Positions 40,066 through 51,895 of a stretch of 64,000 bases of DNA are shown in pieces (position 1 is the stretch's first letter; every line of letters begins with the position of its first letter). Location of the stretch: NCBI GenBank assembly GCA_944472155.2, contig OX235272.1, positions 12,756,354 through 12,820,353 of the forward strand. The letters are read 5' to 3'. Made by a program: the position numbers and the translations under genes. Below the pieces are notes generated by a model that was not told the origin of the DNA, did not search any database, and saw only the letters and a list, made by a program, of their open reading frames with translations. Source of the stretch: Trichobilharzia szidati. Its lineage: Eukaryota > Platyhelminthes > Trematoda > Strigeidida > Schistosomatidae.

Positions 40066-40111
40066 TTTATTCTTTGGCATTATATGAATTAACTTGAGAA
40101 AGGGTTTGCAT

Positions 40112-40524
40112 ATGAAGTAATGATTTATATGTTTAGTCTAATTCGTGAATAGAAGTCCGTTTTTTATCTTCACATTAATTATTTTATGATAAAAATGTTT
40201 CCAAATTAAAATTTGTACTTTTAAAATAAGGTACTTTTTAAAAAATAAACAACATGAGAGCGAGGGAGAGAGGAGAAACTATTTTTCTGCAACGCTTTTG
40301 ACAATCTCTTAAATATTCTGGTTTCTTTTTCGGGTTTTTTGAAATGCTTTACCATCTCATTTAGGCATTATTATCTCTATTGACCACTTTCCCTTCTATG
40401 CACCTGACATTTTCCTGTTATTCGCCTCTTTTGGAAATTCCCATTCAGACTGAGTTGTAGTTGACGCTAGTTTTAAGCACAATTTTCTATCCTCTCTGTT
40501 CCAATAACCTAAGCCAGGCTAGAT
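40112..40524. other. No gene recognised
   Basis: AT-rich, without open frames of interest or family matches. Confidence 0.4.
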
Positions 40525-40790
40525 GAAAAGTTATCAGGCTTGACCACCGATTGATGTCACATCGAGAACCATTAGAAAACAGGGAGTCCTGGAGAGCCGT
40601 TTCGTCCTGTTTTGGGATTCATCAGTAATATGCACCTGCCGAGACTCGAACCAAGAACCTTCCGGTTACACGAGAAGCTCAGAAACCATTTAGCCGATGG
40701 GACCCAGTCCAGTCCAGTGAGTGGTCAGTGAATTCTATCTTCTACCAATTTGTGATTTTACGGTGAATACCAGTCAAACTAACGCTTGAA
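40525..40790 (-). mobile_element. Hammerhead SINE, inverted copy
   Basis: The minus strand holds a lead remnant, tRNA-like head (CCGGAAGGTTCTTGGTTCGA), ribozyme (40585-40631) and tail. It is followed by a direct copy, joined by TTGAAAATTAATCTGATGCT, the same junction as at 13370 and 23110. Confidence 0.75.
40585..40631 (-). ncRNA. Hammerhead ribozyme-like, canonical core, weak stems
   Basis: The minus strand keeps CTGATGA (40619-40625) and GAAA (40600-40603) with helix II TCC/GGA. The outer helix II pair is A/C, helix I has only about half its pairs, and helix III (ACGGCTCT) is broken. It has the only fully canonical seven-base core in the family here. Confidence 0.65.
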
Positions 40791-41160
40791 AATTAATCTG
40801 ATGCTTGTCAGTGACTGGCCACACACTGAAGTTGCCTTTAGTTCTAGTGAGAAGTTGTTACCAGTAGGATCCATCCAGTTGGAGTTGAGGACAAATACTG
40901 TTTGATGACACTGGTCGGTGGTTGCGCTAATATCACGAATTGGCAGAAGTTAGAATTCATGTGCTGGCCATCTAATCGGGTCCCCCCAGTGGTTGAATGG
41001 TTTACGAGCCTACCTTATGATCAGAAGATCCTGGGTTCGAACTCCCCTGTGGGTTGGGTGTGTACTGCCAATGAGTCCTGAACTGGGATGAAACTGCTGT
41101 TTAGAGATTCTTGGTTTCTAATGGTACTCTACCTGAAATGAATCGAATCTCCACAAACCG
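40791..41160 (+). mobile_element. Hammerhead SINE, direct copy
   Basis: Lead (GTTACCAGTAGGATCC, GAATTGGCAGAAGTTAG), head (GGTTGAATGGTTTACGAGCC, GGGTTCGAACTCCCC), ribozyme remnant at about 41061-41110 (GTACTG, CCAATGA, GTCC, GATGAAAC) with damaged cleavage side (GTTTAG), and tail. Confidence 0.75.
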
Positions 41161-41589
41161 ACTCTTCAAAAAATTATAATTATTATATTCGTGTTTTCTT
41201 TGCTGAAAACTGCACATCCCCCCAGGAAAGCAAGAAAATTATTCAATAACAAATAACCCAAATTGTAAATTATCTCCACTATATACAAATAATGAAATTG
41301 GTTCAAATGAACTGATCCCCACAAAATTACCACAAATGAGGCGATTTCAAGAAAAATAAAACATGACATTTGCTAACTAGTATTGGATGATTCGGAATAG
41401 GCTAAATATCAATTAAATGATTCTAATCAATATTTCCGTTTAAGAAAATCTTAAAAGGGAAAGCAGATTATTAATGCAATGTTGGCCACAGTAACAACAA
41501 TCTCTAAAAAGTGATCTGTCCGGATACAGAGTTCTAGCTTAGTCGATTTCTGTATTTATAAATAGTATGTTTAAACCTTAAACAGATAT
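41161..41589. other. No gene recognised
   Basis: AT-rich. A 67-codon minus frame is hydrophobic but without motif. Confidence 0.4.
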
Positions 41590-42545
41590 AAAATGCACTC
41601 ACACAAAAAAGAAATTGGAGGATCTGGACTTCGCCAATGACAATAAATGTCTGATTTCACACAAACTGGAAGATATGCAAGCGAAAAGCAACAAGTTGGC
41701 AGAAGAAGCATCCAGAGAAGATAGGACACCACTTCAGGTGAACATAGAGAAAACAGAGGTGATGAAGATTCCTGGACAACACCAACAACACCACAAAACA
41801 ACAACAACAGACAACAATCAGCCAGCATAAATGCAAGGAACCTGAAAGAAACAACCTCCTTCACAAACCGACCTACCTACCTGGGAAGCATCGTCTCAAC
41901 TACAGACCAGCGGAACTGACGAGGATATCAAAGCAGCGAGTATCGGAGAAGCAAGACAAGCTTTCACTACTCTCAAGTCTGTGTGCAGCAGGTCAACTCC
42001 AATGTGAAGTCAGTCAGTGCTACTCACTATACGGATGGATCAGAGACTTGCACTGCACTGCGCGTCATAAAGACCATCTCAAACAAACTACACACCTTCA
42101 TCAACAGCTAGTTGTCTTCGCTCAATACCACTCAAGATCAGATGGCCGGCCGGCCAGAAGAGATCAGCAACAGAGAGGGATCTCTGGCAATGAGCGAACC
42201 AACCAACTCAGCAGGAACCGATTGTGAAAGAAATAGGCAGGCAGGAAGAAATGGAGATGGATTGATTGGCTGGCCATACTCTGAGGAAACAAACCATCAA
42301 GTGAGTGACATCACTAGACAAGCCATTGCTCGAGTGGAACCCGACTGAAAGGGAATCGGCGAGTTGGTGGTCAGTGCGAGTGTGGGTGACTTGGAGGAGG
42401 TGATGTGAAGAGGAGATGAAAACGTGTGGGCAGACTTGGAACCAGTTGAAGGAAACTGTAGCAGAGAACCGAAGGCAATGGAGACGTACGGCTGAAGCCC
42501 TATGTTCCTCTAGGAATTAAAGGATATAATAATAATAATAATGGA
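41590..42545 (+). mobile_element. LINE R copy R10 (subfamily a), 5'-truncated
   Basis: Starts just before the catalytic box (LEDLDFANDNKCLISHKLED; the box is destroyed) and ends in (AAT)n near 42540. GGCC and ATGG/CTGC-type short expansions are present. The C-terminal frame 42112-42348 ends ITRQAIARVEPD. Confidence 0.85.
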
Positions 42546-42559
42546 TATCAGTCAATCTA

Positions 42560-43500
42560 AAACAATGCAAGACATTTAGATAAAGCAATAAGAAGACGTA
42601 ATTTGTCTGAATCCTGTAATGTGTTTTTTCGCAGTACATTTCGAACAATCTGATCATACACAGGCTTGTCATAGGATGATTGTACATATATGAAATTAAT
42701 AAAGAAAGAGTTAAGAGGTGAGAAAATCAATTAAGGTCAAGTTAAAAGGACATATTGATGGTGAAAATAACAATGAAGATCACTAAACCATATAACAGAG
42801 GTAATAGTACATCTACCATGGCTGGCATCAAAACAAAATTTACCAAGGAAGGAAGATTTAGTGTGATGACGAATTGTTGCTTTGAACGCATAAAGATGGT
42901 TTAAACTTTCTAATTGCTAGCTAATGCTTCCACAAACACTTGGATACGCCCCAAACACGTTTTATAGATAGTGCGTCGGTGGTGTAGCGGTTAGGACGTT
43001 CGCCGACCATGCAGATAGATAGATAGGTTTAAAAGATCTATGAACATCAATGTTATGTCCTGTCTCTATACTATGTTTCGCAATAGAGGAGCTAGGTCTC
43101 CTGTTCTCACCATTACTGGTTGCTGAAGATTCCATTTGTTTCTGGAGCCATTTCGGAATATGCTCTGAAGCCATCCCTTACTTGCAGAGATCGATGAGTC
43201 CTCCCTATTTGTGATTGTTCACACGTACATTCAAATTGGTAAATACAGTGGGATGTGACGCCATTTTTTGCATGTTCGGAGGGCTTAGACAGATGGATAC
43301 ATTGGCTTTACATTCTCAATTATAATGATATTAGCTTTTTAACAGCAGCGTTCAGTCTTCGTCTAGTTATCAAGCTGCTATGATGCCCCGCCCATATAGG
43401 GTAGCTTGATGTACACGTCTTTCTTAGGGGCGAGTTGGAGAGTGGGTCTTGATCTTCCACTGACCACTTAATATCTCCTGATGAACTTGTCTGGATAATT
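42560..43500 (-). mobile_element. Penelope-like element 3' half, gypsy-free relative of 880-4470
   Basis: The minus strand covers the linker, a GIY-YIG-like block (FECTCEQSQIGRTHRSLQVR), the frame 42962-43174 with IPKWLQKQMESSATSNGENR, and the 3' region to 42560. At 42807-42810 it reads GTAC with uninterrupted flanks, the empty site for the gypsy insertion at 3098. A SINE head fragment is inserted near 42970. Confidence 0.8.
42968..43022 (+). mobile_element. SINE head fragment, 3'-truncated
   Basis: GTGCGTCGGTGGTGTAGCGG followed by GACGTTCGCCGACCATGCA is the tRNA-like head of the SINE at 14950. It ends there, followed by GATA repeats, with no B box, body or tail. The matching PLE site at 2936-2950 lacks it. 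Confidence 0.7.
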
Positions 43501-44107
43501 GTTACTAACCAGAGTTTGTGTCAACTTTCTTTCTTTCTTTTTCATCAAGTGTGTGTGTGTTCAGCGCATATTCGTTGGATTCTACAGAGGAGAGGCACCT
43601 CGCTCACTAAGGCTCTTTTGTACCGAACAGGGCAGAAAGTATGGTAATTATAGAATACTGTCCTGTCCAGGTAGGCTTTCTATATAAATAGATCTTTTTT
43701 TATTGACCCATCAACCCATCGACTAAGCAATATATGTCTAGCAAGACATTGACTCAGAATCATTGTAGACGACATGTTTTTTGCACTGTATTTTTAAGTA
43801 GTAGGCAGTCTAGCTCATTCATAATTCACACTATTCAGCCTTTTAACATTTGTCTAGATTTGCAGTTTTTGTAAAACATGTTTTTGGTGGCACAATGCAG
43901 ACAGTTACAATTCATATCAATCGATAAGAAAACCAAATTTCAATGGACAATAAAATAAATTTTTTAATTACAATGATCATAAATTGTGATTTCGTTCAAT
44001 GTGCTGCTAAGCTAACGTATGAATCATCTGCTAATCGGATCATCTCTCATTCTTTGTCTGTCTCTACACACAAAAATACACACGTAGACACTGCAATTTG
44101 GATACAA

Positions 44108-44144
<37 letters not shown>
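44108..44144. repeat. (TA)n microsatellite
   Basis: About 18 TA units. Confidence 0.95.
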
Positions 44145-44147
<3 letters not shown>

Positions 44148-44725
44148 AACACCGGTGATTATTCAAATATTCTGTATCAGTATATTGTGAATCACGTATT
44201 TAGATCATACCACTGATAGACTAAAACACTGTCCTTTATACTGAAAAGCTGTTCAAATATACAATTGAGACAATCATATCCGATTTATAGTTCACTTTCA
44301 ATCAGTATGCACTTGATGAATAGACTACATCCAAACGGCTGGGTAAGGAAGGATAACCGCTATCGCGTTTTAAATTCACCTCGCTTCTGATTTTCTCGTC
44401 TTTTTCATTGGCTAAAACAGTGTCAGTCAATTGGAATTTGATTTCCGGTAGGTAGATAGGTAGGTAAGTTGGTGCTGTCGTGTACGGTTTTATGTGGTGT
44501 TCTGTTCTACGTGGTTTACAAGCAGCTGTGATGATGAATACAAGCGCAACATTTGAATATTCTAATGTTATATCACAGACACAATGCACTTTTCTTTGTA
44601 TTTTAAATATTCCGCCTCCTATTGATCATTGAACAATCTGAGTGTATACTATTTTAGTTTGAAAAAAAAAGATAAGTTGATACAATAAAATCTTATAATA
44701 AGTAGTGGGAAGCATAAAAAGCATA

Positions 44726-44791
44726 CTCTACTCTACTCTACTCTACTCTACTCTACTCTACTCTACTCTACTCTACTCTACTCTACTCTAC
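44726..44791. repeat. (CTCTA)n microsatellite
   Basis: About 13 perfect pentanucleotide units. Confidence 0.95.
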
Positions 44792-45074
44792 TAAGATTAC
44801 ACTGACTAATACAAAGTGGAGATCATATTTAGGAGATAAGTCTGGCAATTAGATTTTAATACATGTTATGATGACTCTAATCTATACCAGCCTCAAATGA
44901 AACTACCTAATGAACGAACCAATCACCTTGAGCAACCAGTGAGATGAGTCCATAAGAGAGATGGAGGCAATGATAGAGGCTGTACACGAATTACTTAGCA
45001 AATGTCATCCAAATCCAGTATATTTAAGTACTGCTAAGACAACAGGTTCATGGAAGGGAGAAAATGTGTAGTCA

Positions 45075-45870
45075 GTATCTTTGCCTGTCAAATATCCAAG
45101 TGACTGCTCTAAACTTAATGGCTTTCTGTCAGAAATCAGCCAGTAGTCTAAGGAAAACGGTCTCAACTTAAACCGTTCCAAATGCCAAACAGTCAACTTC
45201 ACCTTTAGGCATAAATCCGACCTAAACAACAAACTGGTTGGCTCTCACGAGGTATGCAACATAGATGGCACTGAAATAGAAACCAAGTCAGAAATTAAAT
45301 ACCTAGGCGTCATTCTATCTGCTGATCTCTCCTGGTCGTCTCATATCTTGACGATTTCTAAGAAAATATTCCGTCTCACCTTCTACATCAAGAAGTTAAG
45401 ACGAATGTCTGGTATAACCCAACCCAACCCTTACTCCTACAATTCGTTAACTCTCACATTCTGCCTATTATTCTCTATTGTTCCCACCCGTCTCAGTTTT
45501 TCCCGGGCTACTGAAGAAAGACTATAACATGATATTACGCAGGATGTTAAAGGTTGTCAGCAGGGTAAGCAATGTGCTACTTAACCAGCTTGTTAATATT
45601 CTGGTTGACAGACAGGCACATGGACTCATGTGAAAAATAGGCCAAATCCATTTTATCTAACTCACACCACCCTCTTCACTCACGACTCTCCCCTTGCATC
45701 TATTTCATCAGGCAAAACCAGAAGCCTTTATAGAAAACTATATGCTCACACCAGCAAGTATAAAAACTCAACCATACCTTACTTAGCTCGTGTTCTGTGT
45801 GATAAAGAAAGCAATAGGCGTGACACCTATTATTCATTAATTAGTCAGTAGAACAACTGGACCTCGTCTT
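45075..45870 (+). mobile_element. LINE C copy C2, both ends truncated
   Basis: Near-identical to C1 in opposite orientation: NGLNLNRSKCQTVNFTF, SHEVCNIDGTEIETK, EIKYLGVILSADLSWSS. Frames break after ITQPNPYS. It stops at TCGTCTTTCCAA, before the usual 3' terminus, and is followed by a short AATAATAATA run, so the normal 3' UTR is absent. Confidence 0.8.
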
Positions 45871-46482
45871 TCCAATAATAATAATATTTATATTTCCTAA
45901 CATTAGGAGTATAATAGCACAACCGAAGAGACGACATTTGGAGTTAAAACAAAACTCGAGGAGAAAAGTGCAGTAGTGCAAATTACAAGACAAAGGTTGA
46001 TAAAAAAATTCAAACGAACTAAAATGAAAGCAAATATAGGTGAGAACGAATAAGCATATGGAGAGTAATAAGGGTATTTAATGATCTGGAACATAAAATA
46101 GAGTGAATGCATCTTCTCCATTGACAAAGATGTCTGCCATATCACCATGAGTCTCTAGTTTTTTTGGATTTTAGCGTCTCGACGACAACAACCAGTCAAT
46201 CTCTAGACGGTTCAAACAAGCCATCAATATTTCATGGATTGGTCCGAGATTTCGATTTGACCACCACTGAGTCTGTTCCACCTAAATTCTGCGTCAGTCA
46301 AAATTTCTCAATGAGGAAAGCGACAGTTTAGCATGCACAGTACATATCTTAGCCGTCTCAAATGACACGACTTCACAAACTCACTGTTTGACATTCCCTC
46401 ATTGTCTAACATTTCACAACTATAACGTCAGTATTATTCAACTAATTTATCTTGACTAATTAAACCAAACAAGAAACTCAAA
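45871..46482. other. No gene recognised
   Basis: AT-rich. An 81-codon minus frame is hydrophobic but without a motif. Confidence 0.4.
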
Positions 46483-47300
46483 GCTTACATTATTATTATT
46501 CTTGTTTCCTCTAATTCCTAGAGGAATATAGGGCTTCAGTCGTGTGTCTTCATTGCCTTCCATTCTCTGCTACAGTCTTCCTTCACCTGGCTCCAAGTCT
46601 ACCCACACGCTTTCATCTCCTCTTCACATCACCTCCTCCAAGTCACCCACACTCGAACTCACCACCAACTCGACGATTCCAATGCAGTCGAGTTCCACTC
46701 GAGCAATGGCTTGTCTAGTGATGTCACTCACTTGATGGTTTGTTTCCTCAGAGTATGGCCAGCCAGTCAATCCATCTCCATTTCTTCCTGCCTGCCTATT
46801 TCTTTCACAATCGGTTCCTGCTGTGTTGGTTGGTTCGCTCATTGCCAGAGATCCCTCTCTGTTGCTGATCTCTTCTGGCCGGCTGGCCATCTGATCTTCA
46901 GTGGTATTGGTATTGAGCGAAGACAACTAGCTGTTGATGAAGGTGTGTAGTTTGTTTGAGATGCTGTTTATGACGCGCAGTGCAGTGCAAGTCTCTGATC
47001 CATCCGTCTAGTGAGTAGCACTGACTGACTTCACATTGGAGTTGACCTGCTGCACACAGACTTGAGAGTAGTGAGAGCTCGTCTTGCTTCTCCGATACTC
47101 GCTGCTTTGATCTCCTCGTCAGTTCCGCTGGTCTGTAGTTGAGACGATGCTTCCCAGGTAGGTAGGTCGGTTTGTGAAGGAGGTTGTTTCTTTCAGGTTC
47201 CTTGCATTTATGCTGTCTGATTGTTGTCTGTTGTCTGTTGTTGTTGTTGGTGTTGTTGGTGTTGTCCAGGAATTTTCATCACCTCTGTTTTATCTATGTT
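46483..47300 (-). mobile_element. LINE R copy R11 (subfamily a), 5'-truncated
   Basis: Minus strand, 3' (ATT)n at 46488-46500, truncated near 47300 after the KTEVMKIPG-equivalent region. The frame 46624-46926 shows EISNREGSLAMSEPTNTAGT. The GGCC tract is short here (GGCCGGCTGGCC). Confidence 0.82.
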
Positions 47301-47364
47301 CATATACGTGTAGAATAATGCTGAAACTTATTCATCAATAGAAGATTTTTTAATTTCCAAATTG

Positions 47365-47610
47365 ATCAAAAACCAACTTCAGTTAGTGAACAACTGAAAA
47401 CCAAGGAGTAGCAAGCAAGCAGCTATGTCGTCCCACTTTAGGACTCTTCATCAATATGTACCTACGACCTCACCATGGCTGAGTATTGTTGAGGAGTCGC
47501 AAACCAGGAGGATGAAACAATTGTCCAGCACTCCGTAGCTTCCACTGATTCTCCGACTGAATTAAATTATTGATCAGTACTAAAATGATCAAGATGAGTC
47601 CATTCAAAAC
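47365..47610. mobile_element. Hammerhead SINE, palindromic pair, strongly decayed
   Basis: 47365-47460 (minus) and 47480-47610 (plus) are two tails plus ribozymes facing each other. The plus ribozyme has TATTG, TTGAGGA, GTCGCAAACCAGG, GATGAAAC, helix III ACAATTGT, and GTC before CAGCACTCC. The minus one has ATTGATGAAGAGTCCTAA. The tRNA-like heads are almost gone. Confidence 0.6.
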
Positions 47611-48149
47611 CAATACTTTAAAGAGGATTTATTCACTTATTTTGTATTTACCCACCGGCTTTTCATCTTCGAATGACGAATGAATATGCTTTTAACACGT
47701 GAACTGTAAAACTCGAACTTGACTTTTTTTTATATAGATAAAACATTATTTATTAGAATTTAAGTTAGTTAACATAGAATAATACATAGATTACACAGTA
47801 ACTGGTTATTCGATGTTATTCGAGGTTGAGTAACAGCAGAACAGAGGAATATCCTGTTGATTGACTTCTTTTTTTATAAGCACAGCATATGCTACTGACA
47901 CGATTAATAAGTAGTATGTATATTGAAAACAACATTTTTAAGTCATTTGGCTACAGAGGTGGAAGTCTTTATTCCTCAAATCTTGTTCCAGTTTATGATG
48001 TGGTCATGAAGTAACCTCTTTGGACCACTTTTCGTCTAACTGTTTAACCTAGAGACAATCACCAACTAATCACAAATGATATTTTGTCTGCTGACCTAGA
48101 CAAATTTTAATGTGGCTAGAAATGTATAAAAATATGCTGCGTTAATTAC
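47611..48149. other. No gene recognised
   Basis: AT-rich sequence, no motif or repeat match. Confidence 0.4.
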
Positions 48150-48160
48150 TTAAGATCAAG

Positions 48161-48838
48161 ATGCTAAAAGCTGGAAAAGCAGCAGGACCAGATGGAATCC
48201 CAGCAGAAGCATTGAAAATGGACCCAGAGACAACAGCGGACTTGACGACGCCACTACTAGAAAAGGTGTGGAAAGAGGGCAAAGTAGCCGAGGATTGGAA
48301 GAAAGGACACTTATTCAAACTACCAAAGAAAGGAGACTTAAGTCAATGCAAGAACTGGCGCGGAATTATGCTCCTGTCCATCCCAAGCATAATACTAAGC
48401 CGCATCATCCTGGAGAGAATCAAACAAGCCCTGGATGATAAACTTCGATCGAAACAGGCTGGATTCAGGAGAAACAAGTCATGTATTGATCAGATCGCCA
48501 CATTACGGATCATCATTGAACAAAGCCTGGAATGGCAGTCACCTCTCTATCTCAACTTCATCGACTTTGAAAAGGACTTCGGTAGACAGGGTCGATCGAG
48601 AGGTGATTTGGAAACTAGTTCGCTACTACCAAGGGGTGACACCGACAATTATTCATCTCATCCAACAGCAGTACGACAATGCTGCATGCCAAGTAATCAA
48701 CAACGGGAAACTTATGGAATCCTTCGAAGTGAAAACAGGAGTAAGACAGGGTTGCCTACTATCGCCAATGATTTTCCTGATTGCAGTAGACTGGATAATG
48801 CGACAGACACACAGCGGGCAATAAGGAAACAGACATGA
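48161..48838 (+). pseudogene. LINE R reverse transcriptase, N-terminal and middle part
   Basis: A 225-codon frame. The first 140 residues are the true RT. From FEKDFGRQGRSR on, it has shifted because of a small insertion (GGTAGACAGG), so motif A is lost in this frame and continues in 48435-48824 as VDREVIWKLVRYYQGV up to GVRQGCLLSPMIFLIAV. The same insertion (GGTAGACAG) occurs in R3. Confidence 0.82.
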
Positions 48839-49117
48839 AATGGACTCACACAGAAAGAGACTTGGAGGATCTGGACTTCGCCGATGATGATACATGCCTA
48901 ATTTCTCACAAACTGGAAGATATGCAAGTGAAAAGCAACAAGTTGGCAGAAGAAGCATCCAGAGAAGATAGGACACCACTTCAGGTGAACACTGAGAAAA
49001 CAGAGGTGATGAAGATTCCTGGACAACATCAACATCACCAACAGAAACAACAACAACAGACAACAATCAGCCAGCATAAATGGAAGGAACCTGAAAGAAA
49101 CTACCTCCTTTACCTAC

Positions 49118-49507
49118 TTGGGAAGCATTTTTTCAAGTACAGGCGGAACTGACGAGGATATCAAAGCAGCGAGGATCGGAAAAGCAAGACAAGCTTTCAC
49201 TACTCTCAAGTCTGTGTGCAGGAGGTCAACAACATTCAGCGTCAAAAATAAGATCCGGATTTTCAACTCCAATGTGAAGTCAGTACTACTATACGGATCA
49301 GAGACTTGGCGTGTCACAAAGAGCATCGCAAACAAGCTACAGACCTTCATTAACAGATGTCTTCGCTCAATACTCAAGATCAGATGGCCGGAAAGGATCA
49401 GCAACAGAGAGGGATCTCTGGAAATGAGTGAACCAACTGATCAGGAACCGATTGTGAAAGAAATAGGCAGGCAGGAAGAAATGGAGATGGATTGGCCACA
49501 CTCTTAG
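49118..49507 (+). pseudogene. LINE R C-terminal region
   Basis: A 129-codon frame with GTDEDIKAARIGKARQAFTT, NSNVKSVLLYGSETWRVTKS and RSILKIRWPERISNREGS. It ends DWPHS at a stop where other copies read on towards ITRQALEW. This is the connector and C-terminal domain following the RT in this family. Confidence 0.8.
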
Positions 49508-49740
49508 GAAACCATCAAGTGACATCACTAGACAAGCCCTCGAGTGGAACCCGAAAGGGAAGTGACGAGTTGGTCGTCCAAGGGTGACCTGGAGGAGATC
49601 TTGTGAAGAGGAGATGAAAACTTGTGGGCAGACTTGGAGCCAGGTGAAAACTCTAGCGGAGAACCGAACGCAATGGAGACGCATGACTGAAGCCCTATGT
49701 TCCTCTAGGAACTAAAGGAAATAATAATAATAATTACTTA

Positions 49741-50474
49741 ATGAAGGTTCGTTACCAAGTCTTGTCATGTCTTTTGCCGTAACATTGGAAAACGCTGCTG
49801 CGTTTTATCTTTATCATGTGTTTACCTTAGAGTGACCTAGTCTCTCACTCATCCTATGGGCAGGTTTCGATTAACACACACACACACACCTGGACAGTGG
49901 CGTTGTTTACTAAACTTGCACAATAATTATAATAATAATATACCATTTTTTATTAACGCTGTATCATAGAAACAAAATAACATGTGTAATTTATTCATTC
50001 GTTTTTACCACAGTAAACATCTGGAATTACAACGTGTTTATTCCGTATCGAAAATCAAATATGAAGTTAGCTAAGTGCTACATTGTAAGAACGTTGAAAC
50101 TGGCTAACACATACACACACGTCTACTTGCATACATTATCATCTTAAAAATAGAATTAATTTATGCAAGATCAGATTAGCCTTCACAATTTGATCTGCGC
50201 TGGTTATATATCAAGTCAATGACACAACTCCAACAACAAATAATTCATTCATTGTCTGTCTGTATGGGAGATGTAGAAAAAAAAGGCTTGATAATCTACC
50301 AGTCTAAATTAAATGATCAACTCAGAGATGCATTTGGCTCTTTATTTTGTAAGTTTTGACAGTGTCTATTTGTGTATCCTTCATTTATTTTTTTCTCATG
50401 TCTTTTGTGTTTATGTTCATAGCCTTATGCTCCTGATAACGTTTTTTTAGTCTCCTTTGCTCTAAGTCTAAGTA
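49741..50474. other. No gene recognised; short (CA)n
   Basis: (CA)n at 49876-49889. Otherwise AT-rich without motif. Confidence 0.4.
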
Positions 50475-51350
50475 ATACAGAAAAGGTAGAAATCAACACA
50501 TATGCCAGTTTACGCTGTCTCTGGCTTAGTAGACGTGATATCCGACTGGCTATCGACCAAAGGGCGTGTGTACTGCTCATCAGTCCCCTCCGTCCTCCTT
50601 TATGTCTGGCTGTGAGACCTGGCCATTCAGAGTGGAAGACATGAAAAAGCCGGTTAGCTGTCTTTCACCATAGGTGTCTGCGCTCAATCTCCCGTGTGAA
50701 GAGGTATAATAAGGTGAGCAATATTGAGGTTAGGCGTCGAGTCCTAGGTAAGGAGGGTAAGGGAAATCAATCGACGAGGCTGTGAAATTACATAGACTGA
50801 GATGGTTAGGACATGTGTTATATATGCCTAGTCATCGCCTTCCTCGACAATCGGCAATGTTAGCTGATATAGGGCCAGGCTAGAAAAGAGCTAACTAACG
50901 GTGGCCAAACCAAAACATGGCTTCACCAGTCAATGAAATCCACAACAGTTAGTTTAAGCCAGCCAGCCAGCCAGCCACGTAGGAAGGTGTAGACTGACTT
51001 CCTGACTGGTTGGGGTCCTCGGTATGGACGGTAAAAACCAATGAAGGTTGGAAACAATTGGTGACATGGCTAGCTCAAAATCGTTGTCAATGGTTGGCGC
51101 AGATGCATCCACTCCTTGTGACTTATGATTTCCAATGAAACTGTTCTGTTTTGTTCTCCGTTATTACTATTCCTTTGTCTCACACCTCTGTTTACTGTCT
51201 CTAATATGCATTCCTTCTACTTTCTTCTCATGCTTTGTGTGCTACAAGAAGGGAGTGTGGTGACTTGAACTGGCGCACATATGTGATAAGTTCTATGTCG
51301 AAAACAGACAGACAGGCAGACAGAAATCAACGTATTTAACAATGTTGATC
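50475..51350 (+). mobile_element. LINE D copy D2 (SR2-like RTE), 3' part
   Basis: Broken frames give the C-terminal block: KLHRLRWLGHVLYMPSHRLP near 50780, then the region matching W-DWLGSLR and the 3' UTR through TTCTACTTTCTTCTCATGC to GACAGACAGGCAGACAG. Parallel copies are D5-D7 and D1. Frames are broken by stops and by a small (CCAG)n expansion at 50961-50978. Confidence 0.75.
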
Positions 51351-51529
51351 ACCCAAGGGGTTTGATTTTCATCGTTTATACGCAATGCCTGGTGAGTTTT
51401 GATTTAATGATTATCACCATTATTCCGTTTTATGTAGGTGTATCCCCAAAAGGAATGTCAATTAATGAGAAATGAAAATTTGTCTTGGATTCTAATAAAA
51501 ATCACGGAATAAAGGGATAACGTCGAACA

Positions 51530-51895
51530 ACGGAAGTGTGCGCAGACTTCCTCTCTAACTTTCATAATGGCTGTAAGACATGGCCAATGAAATTGAAAGA
51601 TCTAAAAAAATTTAGCTGTCTTCGTCGACCACAGATATTTCGTTCTATCTCCCATGTTAAATGGTATAATATGGCGAGTAATATTGACGCTAAGAAAAGA
51701 GTGTTAGACAAGAAACGGGAAGTCAATCAATCGATGAGGTTATGAAGCTACTACACACCTATTGAGATAGATGGCTAAGAAAGGTGTGCTACGTATACTT
51801 AGCCATCGTCTTCTTGTCCAGCAATGTCAGCTGACACAGGCTTACGCTGAAAAAGATTTACGGGTGGTGGTCTAATCAATAAGTGGAATCAATTC
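51530..51895 (+). mobile_element. LINE D copy D3, left part (split by C3)
   Basis: Shows NGCKTWPMKLKDLKKFSCLR (equivalent of GCETW...VED), VLDKKREVNQSM, and a degraded LRWL-HVLRIL-S-RLLV. It stops at about 51890, where LINE C3 starts. D sequence resumes at 53328. Confidence 0.7.

Larger units (their letters stand above)
43501..45074. other. AT-rich region with two microsatellites, no gene
   Basis: Frames of 62-95 codons have no motif. The region contains (TA)n at 44108-44144 and (CTCTA)n at 44726-44791; otherwise nothing recognised. Confidence 0.45.
48150..49740 (+). mobile_element. LINE R copy R12, best-preserved (subfamily a)
   Basis: Plus strand from the start of the RT to an (AAT)n tail at 49722-49737. 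RT blocks in order: AGPDGIPAEALK, KNWRGIMLLSI, QAGFRRNKSCIDQI, FIDFEKDF, GVRQGCLLSPMIFLIAVDW, LDFADDDTCLISHKLED (catalytic FADD intact), KTEVMKIPGQ, then the C-terminal SVLLYGSETWRVT and RWPERISNREGSLEMSEP. Two or three frameshifts break it (near 48580, 48835 and 49130). It lacks most of the short tandem expansions seen in R1, R4, R6 and R10. The endonuclease is absent. Confidence 0.9.
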
